This document shows positions 22,355 to 32,172 of a DNA stretch of 64,000 nucleotides, piece by piece. The stretch comes from Malacoplasma muris. Its GTDB lineage: Bacteria > Bacillota_I > Bacilli_A > Mycoplasmatales > Mycoplasmoidaceae. Position 1 is the stretch's first letter. Every line of letters starts with the position of its first letter. The notes beneath the pieces are model-generated. The model was not told the DNA's origin and ran no database searches. It saw only the letters and a list, made by a program, of their open reading frames with translations. The stretch covers positions 620,001 to 684,000 of the forward strand of contig NZ_CP177248.1 in assembly GCF_046774425.1 (NCBI RefSeq), read 5' to 3'. The position numbers were made by a program, and so were the translations under genes.

Positions 22355-23215
22355 TTATATTGTATTCTTTAAGAAAGAAACCAATTCATTAACATTATCT
22401 ACTTCTTGTGTACTATTTACATAATTTGCTTTTAAATCTATTCATAATTGTGAATCTACTTGATCAAAACTATTTCTATATATAAATGGATAATTATTAT
22501 TTTTATATACAATATCTATAGTTTGACAAAATTCATTTATACTACCATTAAAATAAAATACTAAAACTTTTGCAAATAAACCAAGAACTAATTTATCTAA
22601 CTTTCTTTTAACTTTAAAGTCAAAATTAGCAACATAGGTAATTAATAATCCATTATCACTAATGTAATCATACAAATCATTTAATTTATTACTATGATAA
22701 AAACCTATAGGCAAATTACTAATTCCTATTATATTTAAATAATTTTTTTTATTTAAATATAAAGTATTAAAGATTTGATTTTTTCTTTCAAACAAAATAA
22801 TTGATGTTCACTTGTTATTTAAAATGTGATCAACAAATAAATTTGCATTAGCTGATTCATTAATATAAATTGGTTTATTATTCAACAATAAGATATTACC
22901 TTTATAGAAATATACATATGGGATTTCAATAGTTTTGATATCTCATATTCAATCATGCTCATAGATAAATAGAATATTTTCTTTATTTAAAGCAATTAGT
23001 TCAGTACAACTTCTGATAGCACTCTCATTTACATAACTAAATATTTTTTTGTCTTTATCATCAAAGATAAAAATACAATTCATAATTTTTTGGTTCAAGT
23101 AATCTAAATATTTCAAAAATAAAGTATTAGTTTTTAAATAATCAAACTTTGTTGCATATAATAGAATTAAATAATTTAATAATAAATAATAATTTTCTTC
23201 TTTATAACTATTCAT
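22355..23215 (-). CDS. Putative divergent DprA/Smf-like protein
   Basis: A 286-residue soluble protein of uncertain function. The middle/C-terminal part (GISNLPIGFY, then DNGLLITYVANFDF, KLDKLVLGLFAKVLVFYFNG) follows the plan of the Rossmann-like DprA/Smf fold: a Pro-Gly turn, GLLIxEY-like strand, a helix where RNRIIAGLS normally lies, then a hydrophobic strand. The canonical RNR residues are not conserved. It sits 5 nt downstream of folD on the same strand and ends at its own terminator, so it is probably co-transcribed. If it is DprA it would load RecA on incoming DNA. An unrelated mollicute protein is possible. Confidence 0.4.
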
Positions 23216-23220
23216 AACTT

Positions 23221-24066
23221 TTAACCAAAATAATTACTCTCTATTAAATTCATTAAATTATCAAAAACATTCAATACAGTTAAAGGACCAACACCTCCAA
23301 TAATTGGTGTTATATAACTTACATAATCTTTTAAATTATCAAAATCAATATCTCCAACTATTTTATTGTCAAAATAGGTAGCACCAACATTTATCAATAT
23401 AGATTCTTTTTTGACATTTGATATGTTAACAATATTTGCAACATTACAACCACTTATTATTAAATCTGCATTTTTAATAAATTGATCTAAATTGTTAGTG
23501 TAAGAATGCGATATTGTTACTGTCATATTCTTTTCTAGCAAATTATGTATTAAAGGCTTGCCAACAATATGACTTCTATTAATTATTAAAGCATTTTTAC
23601 CTTCATAGTTTAATTGTAAGGAATCAAGAATACTAATTATACTTTTAACAGTACATGGAATATTAAGGGTATTTGAAGGCTCTAAAATTAAATTACCAAT
23701 TGATAATGGATTTAATCCATCAACGTCTTTTCTAGGATTAATTGAACTAAAAACTGTTTTAATGTTTGCGCCTTTAAAAATAGGCAATTGCACAACAATC
23801 CCATGAACACTATTATCATTATTTAATTTTTTAATAATGTTAAATAAATCTTTTTCTATTTTAATTTGATCATATACTTCAACAGCAATACCAAGTTCTT
23901 TAGCTATTTTAATTTTTCTTTCTAAGAATTTTTTTCCACTATCATTGTTATTTGTAATTAAAAAAGCAATTTTAGGGGATAACTTATATTTTTCTTTAAA
24001 TTTATTAATTCTTACTATTAAATTATTTTTAATATTTTTTGCTATTTTTAAACAATCTATAATCAT
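23221..24066 (-). CDS. folD: Bifunctional methylenetetrahydrofolate dehydrogenase/cyclohydrolase
   Basis: FolD interconverts 5,10-methylene-, methenyl- and 10-formyl-tetrahydrofolate in the cytosol, feeding purine synthesis and Met-tRNA formylation. The 281-residue length is normal. Family motifs are clear: the catalytic Lys in the KFLERKIKIAKELGI segment, VHGIVVQLPIF, NPRKDVDGLNP, the NADP-binding RSHIVGKPL and the C-terminal TPIIGGVGPLTV. The protein starts at ATG 24066 as MIIDCLKIAKNI. It is divergently transcribed from dfrA, 62 bp away, so two folate enzymes share a promoter region. Confidence 0.95.
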   Translation of the reverse strand: MIIDCLKIAKNIKNNLIVRINKFKEKYKLSPKIAFLITNNNDSGKKFLERKIKIAKELGIAVEVYDQIKIEKDLFNIIKKLNNDNSVHGIVVQLPIFKGANIKTVFSSINPRKDVDGLNPLSIGNLILEPSNTLNIPCTVKSIISILDSLQLNYEGKNALIINRSHIVGKPLIHNLLEKNMTVTISHSYTNNLDQFIKNADLIISGCNVANIVNISNVKKESILINVGATYFDNKIVGDIDFDNLKDYVSYITPIIGGVGPLTVLNVFDNLMNLIESNYFG

Positions 24067-24128
24067 AATTGTAAAATCTTTCTATTTTATAATATTATAA
24101 ATAACAATAGTGATAAGGAAAAAATAAT

Positions 24129-24593
24129 ATGTTTATAGCAATATATTGTTGTGATATTCGTAATGGAATAGGAAAAAATAATAAGATGCCTTGAGTAAAT
24201 AAAGAAGAATTAGATTTATTTAAGAAAATAACTAATAATCATAATGTATTTATGGGAAGAAAAACATTTGATTCAATAGACAGAAAACCATTAATAGGCA
24301 GAAACAATTTTGTCATCTCTAAGACATTAGAAAAAGCTAATGGAATAACTATAATAAATGACTTAAATGATATCTTTAAATACAATGATACAAAATTAAA
24401 TTTTATAATTGGAGGTAAATCAATTATAGAGCAAACATACAAGAAATGTAAATTTCTTTTTGTTTCAAATTTAAGCAACAATTATGATTGTGATATTAAA
24501 TTAGAAATTGATTACTATACAAATTTTGAATTATATAAAATTATACAATTCAAAACTTTTTATCTTGCAATATGAAAAAGTAAAATAATTTAA
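24129..24593 (+). CDS. dfrA: Dihydrofolate reductase
   Basis: This reduces dihydrofolate to tetrahydrofolate with NADPH. The 154-residue translation has RNGIGKNNKMPW (active-site loop, its Trp encoded by TGA), FMGRKTFDSI, PLIGRNNFVIS and FIIGGKSIIEQ, the standard DHFR nucleotide-binding blocks. The conserved acidic residue after PW is in NKEELDLFKKIT. The ATG at 24129 is the first in frame and precedes the canonical hydrophobic strand. It is alone on the plus strand, divergent from folD and convergent with the Abi gene, with which it shares a bidirectional terminator. Confidence 0.93.
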
Positions 24594-24601
24594 AAAAAAT
24601 A

Positions 24602-24625
24602 AAAATACTTTAATTAAGGTATTTT
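24602..24625 (+). terminator. Terminator between dfrA and the Abi gene (possibly bidirectional)
   Basis: AAAATAC pairs with GTATTTT around an AT loop, followed by a T run on the plus strand. The Abi stop codon lies in its 3' arm. Confidence 0.7.
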
Positions 24626-25752
24626 TATTTTTTTGTTCTAGAAACTTTATTAACATTTTTTACAGATTTTGGGAAAACAAATTTAGTTTCATACTCAATA
24701 ATTTCATATAACAAAGGAGACACTTCATCCTTATTATTACTTTGCTTTATTTTATATTTTATAGAATCAAATATTTCTTCTATAATTTTTCCATCGTGCA
24801 TGCCTCTTATTTTTTCAATAATTTTTACAAAATCGTTTAAATACAAAAATGTAGATTTATAACCAACATTTTTTTCTAATTCGAAAAAATCAAATATCTT
24901 TGAATCGTTACTTAAATAACCACGATGTTTAATCATGCAACCATTATGAGCTAATGCATTTCTCAATTTACTCATAACAGCCATTAAATCATTCATATCT
25001 TTATCAGTCATTTTAACTTTATAATATTTTTTAATGTTTTTACTAAACTCATAAATGATTTTATTTTTTAAAGACATATTAACTGCTTTATATACTTTAA
25101 GGATTTGTGAAAAAGAAAAACTTGCACATAAAGTGAATATTTGAATATATATTCATTTCTTTTTTCTTTTGTCTGTTGTATCCATTCTTTTTTTTATTCA
25201 AGAATTATCAATTCTTCTAATAATATCATCACTTTCTTGATCTAAATTTCTATCAGCAACATCATTAAAAGTGTGTATAGTATCATAATTTTTATAAAAT
25301 TCTTCTATAAACATTTTCTTTTTAATAACAGCTTTTGTTTCAAAATAATTTACATCACTTAAATTTGAAAATATATCATCAAAATCAACTTCAGACAAAC
25401 AACACAAATATGGAGTATTTGTTTTTGATTGAATGACTTCAGCAATAACTTTAATAACACTAGAATTTAAATGCAACTCTAATCCTTTAAAATACTTTCA
25501 CATGATTGCAGATATATTTCTATCAATATCAAATAAGTATCTTAAATTATTAGATGTGAACTCTTTTTTATAGTTACCATCACTATCAAACATTAATTTA
25601 TTTTTTAAACCTAAAACAAAATTACTATAATTATATTCTTTTAAATATTCTAAAAAAACATCTCTTGATTTATCATCTGGAAAAACCAATTTTTTTGATT
25701 CAAGATTTTTTAATTGCTGTTCATAACTTAAATATTTATTAATTGATTCCAT
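24625..25752 (-). CDS. Abi-family (Abi_2-like) protein with HEPN ribonuclease motif
   Basis: A 375-residue member of the AbiD/AbiF-like abortive-infection family. Its N-terminus (YLSYEQQLKNLESKKL, YLKEYNYSNFV, then LRYLFDIDRNIS and KGLELHLNSSVIKV) follows the Abi_2 profile. The C-terminal half carries LRNALAHNG, the Rx4-6H motif of HEPN-domain RNases. Such proteins cleave RNA on phage infection and arrest growth. Upstream on the same strand, 140 nt away, is a Zn-ribbon/HTH regulator of the MqsA antitoxin type, suggesting a toxin-regulator pair. AAAGGA precedes the ATG at 25752. Several TGA codons are read as Trp. Family assignment is firm; the antiphage role is inferred. Confidence 0.8.
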
Positions 25753-25846
25753 AGTAATCCTTTAAATAACTATATTATTGTAGAATATTAATTAAAATAA
25801 AAAACTATATATATTTTATCATTATCTTATAAACAGAATAATAAAT

Positions 25847-25880
25847 TATGCCTATAGCTTTTATATTTGCTATAAGCATA
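25847..25880 (-). promoter_or_regulatory. Hairpin between the antitoxin-like and Abi genes
   Basis: TATGC-C-TATAGC pairs with GCTATA-A-GCATA in the 140-nt spacer, giving a bulged stem of about 11 bp. No T run follows on either strand. It may set the ratio of the two products by processing or attenuation, but this is inference. Confidence 0.45.
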
Positions 25881-25891
25881 ATATGAAAATA

Positions 25892-26407
25892 TTAATCTTC
25901 AAAATAATCTTTTTTTTCTTTTATTTCCTTTAACAAAAGTAAATTAAGTTGAGTTAATTTATTTTGATTTAAAATATTTTTAGTTCTTTTTAACCTATGA
26001 TACAAAAAAGATGGACTGTCCTTTATTTTCATTAAAATATGATCATTTTCTCTTTCTTGAGCTAATACTGTTTCATATAAATCAATTAAATTACTATTTC
26101 ATCCTAAAATTCTTGATAGTTCAGAAGCTGTTAATCCATAATGTTCTCTAATTTCAATAATTTTATCTGATGTAAGTAAATTATTGTTTTTTCTATATTC
26201 ATTAATAATATTTAATGCATTACTTTTTTCCTGATTAATTCCTATAAATTCATTATCATCAACAGGAGAGTTTAAACACTTATAAAATGTAGCTCAATAA
26301 TTTACTTCTTGGTTTTTGTATTGAATACTTTTTCTTTCTCTAACAATTTGCAGCAAATGTGTTTTTCCACACAAAGCACACTGTGTTTTTTGAGTACCAA
26401 TAATCAT
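25892..26407 (-). CDS. MqsA-like regulator: zinc-ribbon plus helix-turn-helix
   Basis: A 171-residue protein. The N-terminus has CALC (Cys10, Cys13) and a third Cys in FYKCLN, a partly degraded YgiT/MqsA zinc ribbon. The middle has REHYGLTASELSRILGWNSN, the helix-turn-helix typical of the MqsA-type antitoxins that pair with varied toxins. The tail is helical (KTLQ-like and KEKKDYFED). TAGGAG lies 8 nt before the ATG at 26407. Upstream is a TATAAT promoter whose -35 region is covered by an inverted repeat, as expected for autoregulation. It precedes the Abi/HEPN gene, so it is probably its cognate regulator or antitoxin. Confidence 0.7.
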
Positions 26408-26442
26408 ATATATCTCCTAATATAAAACCAAACACATATATA

Positions 26443-26487
26443 ATTATAATACTTTGTTATATAAAAGTCATACAGCCATATGATTTT
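26443..26487 (-). promoter_or_regulatory. Promoter with overlapping inverted-repeat operator for the regulator-Abi pair
   Basis: On the minus strand a TATAAT (26443-26448) is 17 nt from an ATGACT -35-like hexamer (26466-26471). The -35 lies within an inverted repeat, AAAATCATA / TATGACTTT with a 6-nt centre (26464-26487, one mismatch). Antitoxins of this type bind such palindromes to repress their own operon. Confidence 0.55.
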
Positions 26488-26508
26488 TATAGAAATATAA
26501 ATAAAAAA

Positions 26509-26533
26509 AATCTATTGTATTAAACAATAGATT
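26509..26533 (-). terminator. Terminator of the gmk-rlmN-prpC operon
   Basis: AATCTATTG pairs with CAATAGATT around a 7-nt loop just after the prpC stop. It is followed by a run of Ts on the minus strand. Confidence 0.8.
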
Positions 26534-26539
26534 AGAAAT

Positions 26540-27307
26540 TTATAAATTATTTTTAACTATTCCAAAATATGAAAACGAAATATTATCATTTGACCCATTT
26601 GTTATTGCATTACTAATTAATTCATCGCTAATAATATCTTTATTTGAATCATTTGAGATAATATCATACAAGTTATTTAACTCATAAAAATTATAAAAAC
26701 CATCTGATGCTAGGAAAATAAAACTATTACTTTTTAATGTGATATGTTCATAATCATATTTTTGTTTTGTATCATTAACACAAGAAATAGAATTTGTTAT
26801 AGATGATAAATATTTTCCATATTTATATATTTCACTTTCAGATGCTTTCATATTTATTAAATGATTTAATAAATTATGATCTTCAGTAATTAAATTAGCA
26901 TGTTTTCTATTAACAAGATAAGCTCTTGAATCACCAATTCAAAATATATGTGCTTCTTTTTTTATTACAATTGCTAAAACTAAAGTTGTAGCCATATGAT
27001 AATGAAATGGGTTTGTTTTTATGTGTTCATTCATAATAGATTTAATTCTTTGAATATTTTTTTCAAATCAATGTTTTATATCCATTGAAAGATATTCTCT
27101 ACTTAAAAAACTTTTTATAAAAACTTTTGCAACTATTTGACTTGCTTTATCACTTCCAGAATAACTTCCAACACCATCTGAAACTATTAATAAATTATCC
27201 ATAATTGAATTTGTTCCAGATCAAGAATAATCTTCATTTTTACTTCTTACAAATCCAATGTCTGATTTGTGAAAAATAATTTTTTTATCTTTGTTAAATT
27301 TAAACAT
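26540..27307 (-). CDS. prpC: PP2C-family serine/threonine phosphatase
   Basis: A cytosolic Mn/Mg-dependent phosphatase of 255 residues that reverses Ser/Thr phosphorylation. PP2C motifs are in order: GFVRSKNEDY (metal site), VSDGVGSYSGSDKAS, FWIGDSRAYL, LASDGFYNF and GSNDNISF. The start at 27307 puts MFKFNKDKK before the first motif and lies 2 nt after the rlmN stop. The gmk-rlmN-prpC order is the usual Firmicute one. The kinase gene prkC that normally follows is missing; instead a terminator and a toxin-type pair come next. A kinase may lie elsewhere in the genome. Confidence 0.88.
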
Positions 27308-27309
27308 AA

Positions 27310-28359
27310 TTATAAGACTCCTAATTTCTTACTTCTTAGCTGGCCACAAGCAGCATCAATGTTTGAACCCTTTTCTTGTCTAATAGTACATGTAATGCCA
27401 TTACTTTTTAATATATCATAAAATTGCCTTGATTTCTTGCTTCTAATAAAAGAATTTTCAAAAACTGAATTATAAGGTATTAAATTTACATAAACCAACT
27501 TATTTTTTAATAAATTTATTAATTCATATGCATGTTCTGGTTTGTCATTTAAATCATTAATCATAATATATTCTATTGTTACACGTCTATTTGTGACACT
27601 AATATATTCATCAATAGCATCCATTAAACATTTTATATTAAATGCTCTATTAATTGGCATGATTTGATTTCTAATTTCATCATTTGGAGCATGTAAGGAA
27701 ATTGCTAAATTAACTTGGTTATTTAATTTTGTTCATTCTTTTATTTTATTTACTAATCCACATGTAGAAACTGTAATTTTTCTTGGACTTATACACAACC
27801 CTTTTTGTTGTTTTATAACATTCAAAAATTGTATTAAGTTTTCAAAATTATCAAAAGGTTCTCCAATTCCCATGACAACAACATGTGTTAATGCTTGACC
27901 TGTTGTTTTGAATAAATAGGTTTTTGCTACAAGAAATTGTTTAATAAATTCACCTATTGTAATATTTCTTGACTTTTTAATTAATCCTGATGCACAAAAT
28001 TTACATCCCATATTACATCCTACTTGTGATGTAAGACAAACACTATATCCATAATCAAAGGACATTAAAACAACTTCAATTAAATTATTATCAGATAATT
28101 CTAATAAAAATTTAATTGTTCCATCCATATCTTGTTGAACTGTATTAATATTAATTTCATCAAAGAAAAAATAACTTTTTAATGTATCTATATCTTTTTT
28201 TGATATATTAGTCATCTCATCAAAAGTATTAATGCATTTTTTATAAATTCAATCATATATTTGATCAGCTACAAATTTTTTAATTCCAATTTTATCACAT
28301 TCGTTTTTTAATTCTTCCAATGTAAAAGAGTATATTGACTTCATATTGATATTATTCAT
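27310..28359 (-). CDS. rlmN: Dual-specificity rRNA/tRNA (adenine-C2)-methyltransferase RlmN
   Basis: A radical-SAM enzyme that methylates C2 of A2503 in 23S rRNA and of A37 in some tRNAs. The 349-residue protein has the iron-sulfur motif CNMGCKFC, the preceding CLTSQVG strand, the GxGEP motif (VVMGIGEPFDN), the SLHAPND motif and both reactive cysteines (in ITVSTCG and AACGQLRSKK). TGA is read as Trp at three sites. The ATG at 28359 is preceded by AAGGTAA and gives a normal N-terminus. It lies in one operon with gmk (4 nt upstream) and prpC (2 nt downstream). Confidence 0.95.
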
Positions 28360-28363
28360 AAAA

Positions 28364-28933
28364 TTACCTTATTTGAGCTTTTATAATATTTCTTATTTCA
28401 TTAGCTGCTCTTGATGAAATATCATTTAAAACAACAAAATCATAATTATTAATTGTTTTTAATTCTTCTGTTGCTTTTTTAATTCTCTGTTTGATTTTTT
28501 CATCTGATTCTGTATTTCTTTTTTTTAATCTTGCTTCTAATTCTTCAATTGATGGAGGAGCTATAAAAATAGATTTATATTCATTTTTTTCAAGTCTTGT
28601 CATTACATTCATTGCACCAACAACCTCAATTTCTAGAATAACATTTTTTCCTTGATTGATTTTTTCATAAACTGCATCAATTGGTGTTCCATATTTATTA
28701 CCAGCAAACTCAGCTCATTCTAGTAATTTATTTTCTTTTACAGAATTATAAAACTCTTGCTCACTTACAAAGTAATAATCCACACCATGTGTTTCTCCAA
28801 TTCTTGGTGAACGTGTAGTCATTGAAATACTATAACAAAGATTAAGCATGGGATCATTTATAAATTGGTCAATAATTGTTTTTTTTCCTACACCACTGGG
28901 ACCACTAATAATAATTATTAAACCTTTATTCAC
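28364..28933 (-). CDS. gmk: Guanylate kinase
   Basis: This phosphorylates GMP to GDP with ATP, an essential step in guanine-nucleotide supply. The 189-residue length is typical. Motifs: P-loop GPSGVGKKT (residues 11-19; the second Lys replaces the usual Gly/Ser), GMP-binding SISMTTRSPRIGETHGVDYYF and LEIEVVGAMNV. TGA is read as Trp at the WAEFAG GMP-contact segment. TTGGAG precedes the ATG at 28933. It is the first gene of the gmk-rlmN-prpC operon and diverges from def, with 67 bp between. Confidence 0.95.
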
Positions 28934-29000
28934 AAATTCTCCAAACTGATATATTATATATTAATATTGTATGAGAAAAACTAATTTTGAGGACTATAAA

Positions 29001-29564
29001 ATGTTTAAATTTATCAAACCATCAAAAGAATGAATTATTTATGATAATAATCCTGTAATGAAACAAAAAATAAATGAAGTTACTTTCCCTTTAACTAATG
29101 AAGATATTGAAGCAATTAGTAAGATGACAAGTTATATTGATGCTTCATATAATAATGAAGCAAAAAAATATGATATTAGACCAGGAATTGGTATTGCTGC
29201 AATCCAAATTGGTTATCCAAAACAAATTACATATATTCATTTAAATGACGAAAACAATGTAGAGCATAAATATTTATTGGCTAATGCAAAAATCATTAAA
29301 AAATCTTTAAATAATGCTTATTTATCTGGAGGAGAAGGGTGTTTGTCTGTAAAAAAAGATGTTAAAGGATTTGTTATTAGAAAAGAAATAGTTGTTGTAA
29401 AAGCAATTGATTTATTTACAAATAATGAAATTGAAATAAGAGCACAAGGTTTATTGTCTATATGTTTGCAACATGAAATTGATCACAATAACAATTTATT
29501 TTATTATGATTCAATAAATAATCTTGAACCATTTAGCGCTGATCCAAAGTGAACAAAAATATAA
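29001..29564 (+). CDS. def: Peptide deformylase
   Basis: A metalloenzyme that removes the N-formyl group from nascent proteins. The 187-residue protein has all three family motifs: GIGIAAIQIG, EGCLSV (metal-binding Cys) and QHEIDH (two metal-binding His and the catalytic Glu). TGA encodes Trp in SKEWIIYD and at the C-terminus (DPKWTKI). GAGG precedes the ATG at 29001. The next Met, at 29058, would lose part of the N-terminal helix, so the upstream start is preferred. It is a single-gene unit with its own hairpin terminator. Confidence 0.95.
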
Positions 29565-29570
29565 TAAAAA

Positions 29571-29593
29571 ATGTGTGCATTTTTTGCACACAT
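29571..29593 (+). terminator. Terminator of def
   Basis: ATGTGTGCA pairs with TGCACACAT around a short T loop, immediately after the def stop. Confidence 0.8.
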
Positions 29594-29603
29594 ATAATAT
29601 AAA

Positions 29604-29624
29604 AGCTAACCCATTGGGTCAGCT
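29604..29624 (-). terminator. Terminator of the structured RNA
   Basis: A 9-bp stem with one mismatch and an AAT loop, followed by a T-rich run on the minus strand. It faces the def terminator 10 nt away. Confidence 0.7.
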
Positions 29625-29880
29625 AACACTCACTGTGGCCAAATTATCACTATTAAGAATCAATGCTTATAGAACAATAGATTTCATGCGTTTCAGCTGA
29701 GTGAACTTTAAACACAAGTATAGTTAGACAAAGTGCATATGGGACACAGCTCTAGGAGCGACCAACTCACTAAAACCCTTTTTTGATGCAATATAGGTTT
29801 ACCTTTAACTATACAAATACCTATAATAGTATTTATTGTTTCACAATTAGATTAATGCAAAACCTTATCATTCCTTTCAC
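29604..29880 (-). ncRNA. Unidentified GC-rich structured RNA (about 280 nt)
   Basis: A gene-free block with visibly higher GC than the flanks, a hallmark of structured RNA in such AT-rich genomes. Reading the minus strand, it ends in a stem AGCTGACCC / GGGTTAGCT followed by TTTTATATT, a good terminator. A perfect 9-bp long-range helix is formed by 29816-29824 and 29718-29726. It encloses a small GCTC-tag-GAGC hairpin (29748-29758). CACTCA at 29627-29632 pairs with TGAGTG at 29698-29703. No RNase P (GAGGAAAGTC), tmRNA (CCA end, tRNA-like arm) or SRP (GGAAGCAGCC) landmark was found. The 5' end is uncertain. Confidence 0.6.
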
Positions 29881-30015
29881 CTTTAATCTTTGTTATGACT
29901 TTTACACCACATATTAATTAGACTATAAAAGTAAATGAAATTCAATATTTGAAATAAATAAATTTGAATTTTCAAACATTTTTTTATAACTAATAATGTA
30001 TCTATCTTAAAAAAT

Positions 30016-31923
30016 TTATCAAATTTTAATTCTTTTATTTTTAGGCAAATACATTTTATCATTATCAACTACATTAAATGTTAAATATCATTGATCAAAA
30101 TTTCTTGGTATCATATTTGTTCTTCAGTAAGTTGGAGCATGTACATCAATTGCTAATAATAGTTGTTGGTATTCTGGTCTACTTTTTTGAGCTCAAACTC
30201 TTGCATAGTTTTTAAAGAATTCTTCATAATTAATGCAATTTTCTCTTTCCATTGTTTGCAAGGCAGATGCCATACCTCCAAGATCTGCAATGTTTTCAGA
30301 GACAACTAATTCCCCATTTACAAAACCATTGCCTAAAGGTAATTTATCAAATTGTTCAATCATATCTTTTGTTTTTAATTCAAACTTACTAAAATCACTT
30401 TCTGTTCATCAATTATTTAAATTACCATTTTCATCGCATTGTGCACCATTATTATCAAAAGCATGTGAAATTTCATGACCTATCACAACCCCAATGCCAC
30501 CTAAATTTGCAGCTCTAGATTGTTCTATATGATAATAAGGTTTTTGTAAAATAGCTGCTGGAAAAGTTATATCATTTGATGTTGGATTGTAACATGCATT
30601 AACAAGGTGTCCAGGCATTGCTCATATACTTTTATCAACTTCTTCAAATAACAATGAATTCATATATTTTTTCTTATGATTTAAAATATCATTTGCTATT
30701 TGATACAAACTATTTTCAACAGAAATTTTCATAGTTGAATACATTTTAGACAACTTATCAGGATAACCCATTTTCAAATTCATTGTATCAAGTTTTAAAA
30801 TAGCCTTATTTTTTGTTTTTTCAGTTAATCAATCATTATCAATTAATCTATCTTTGTATGATTGTATTAAACCTTTAACTATACTAATAACATCATTTTT
30901 TGCTTTATCACCTAAATATTTTTTTCCAAAATATATTCCTATAGGTTCAGGAAATAATTCAAATGATACTAACTTATATGCAAATTTTTGTGCATTAGAT
31001 GGTTCATCTATACCCATTAAAAATATATTATATTCACTTGAAATGATTCTAAGATCGTCACACAAATATTTACAATTATTTAATACAAAATTTACATATG
31101 CTCAAGACTTATAAATCTCAATTGTATTTTCGTTTATTAATTTGGAAAAATTATTTAAAAATTTTGGATCATAAACAATAATTTTATCAACTTTTTTAGT
31201 ATAAATGGATTCTAATGCAATAGACAAATTTATTGGTTTTATCTTTTTGCTAAATTCATTAAAATCAATAGGGTTATAGTTATCAACATATTTTGCTCAT
31301 TCAATTCTTGCCTTAACAATTTTAGAAACTATTTCATCAAAAAGTATTGAATCATTAATAAATTTTTCGATATCTTCTTTATTTAAATCATCATGAAAAG
31401 ACAAAATCTTTTTTACCATATTAGATCATACATCAAGAAGTTTTTTCTTTTGAACATCATTTGAATAATAAGTTACATCTGGCAAAATTGTTTTTGGGCC
31501 ATGAAAAAATAAACAATAATTACTAGTTTTTTTCATATCAACATCAACACCAAATTCAAAAGGTAAAGGAATGTTATTGTTATATAAAGTTATTAATAAG
31601 TGATTAAAATTAGATAAATTATTAATTTCATCAATGATTTTTAATTGTGGTAAAAGCAATTTAAAAGCTGTTTTAGAATCAAAATTATTTTCCAATATTT
31701 TTTTATATACTTTTACAGCATTATTAAGATGTATATCATCTTTAATAAATGAATTATCATACATCAAACTATCAAAGTCTTTCATTAATTTATCTTCAAC
31801 ATCTAAAACTAAATCTGTAAAACCTCCAATTGATGGCAAGTCTTTTGGAATTTCTTTTTTTGAAAGACTTTTTCCATTAACAAATTCATATAAATCATCT
31901 TGAATACGTACATTATTTTTCAT
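30016..31923 (-). CDS. pepO: M13-family zinc endopeptidase (PepO / neprilysin type)
   Basis: An oligopeptidase of 635 residues that degrades short peptides. Catalytic motifs: GHEISHAFDNNG (HExxH), ENIADLGG (third zinc ligand Glu plus Asp) and the substrate-binding VNACYNP in place of the usual NAxY. It has no signal peptide or membrane helix, so it is probably cytosolic, as in other mollicutes and lactococci. The ATG at 31923 has TTGGAG just upstream; the in-frame TTG at 31935 is part of that ribosome-binding site. It lies between the structured RNA and the divergent ttcA. Confidence 0.92.
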
Positions 31924-32041
31924 AAAATTCTCCAATTTAATTAGTGGGTTATTTATAAAGATTATAAATTATTTTAAACAACTAAAATAAATTAAAATTA
32001 ACATCTATATAGTTATTTTAAAAACTTTATTAAAAATTTAA

Positions 32042-32103
32042 TATAATATTTATATGTAATTGTAATTATGATTTTTCAATAGCACACTTTTGTGTGTTTT
32101 TTT
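32042..32103 (+). terminator. Orphan promoter-terminator pair upstream of ttcA
   Basis: On the plus strand a TATAAT (32042-32047) is followed about 35 nt later by CACAC-tttt-GTGTG (32083-32096) and a run of seven Ts. Together they would make a transcript of about 50 nt, ending before the ttcA ribosome-binding site. This is a candidate attenuated leader or short RNA. Confidence 0.5.
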
Positions 32104-32172
32104 ATTATATAAACTTATTTTTATAATTATGCTTTAATAATGAATGAAATAACAATATTAAGGAGAATAAAG

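Noticed and set aside
29604..29880. RNase P RNA, tmRNA or SRP RNA
   Set aside because: None of the expected landmarks (GAGGAAAGTC, a tRNA-like CCA end, GGAAGCAGCC) was found on either strand, so the RNA is left unassigned.
31634..31903. Plus-strand 89-residue open frame inside pepO
   Set aside because: It lies wholly antisense within a well-supported M13 peptidase gene.
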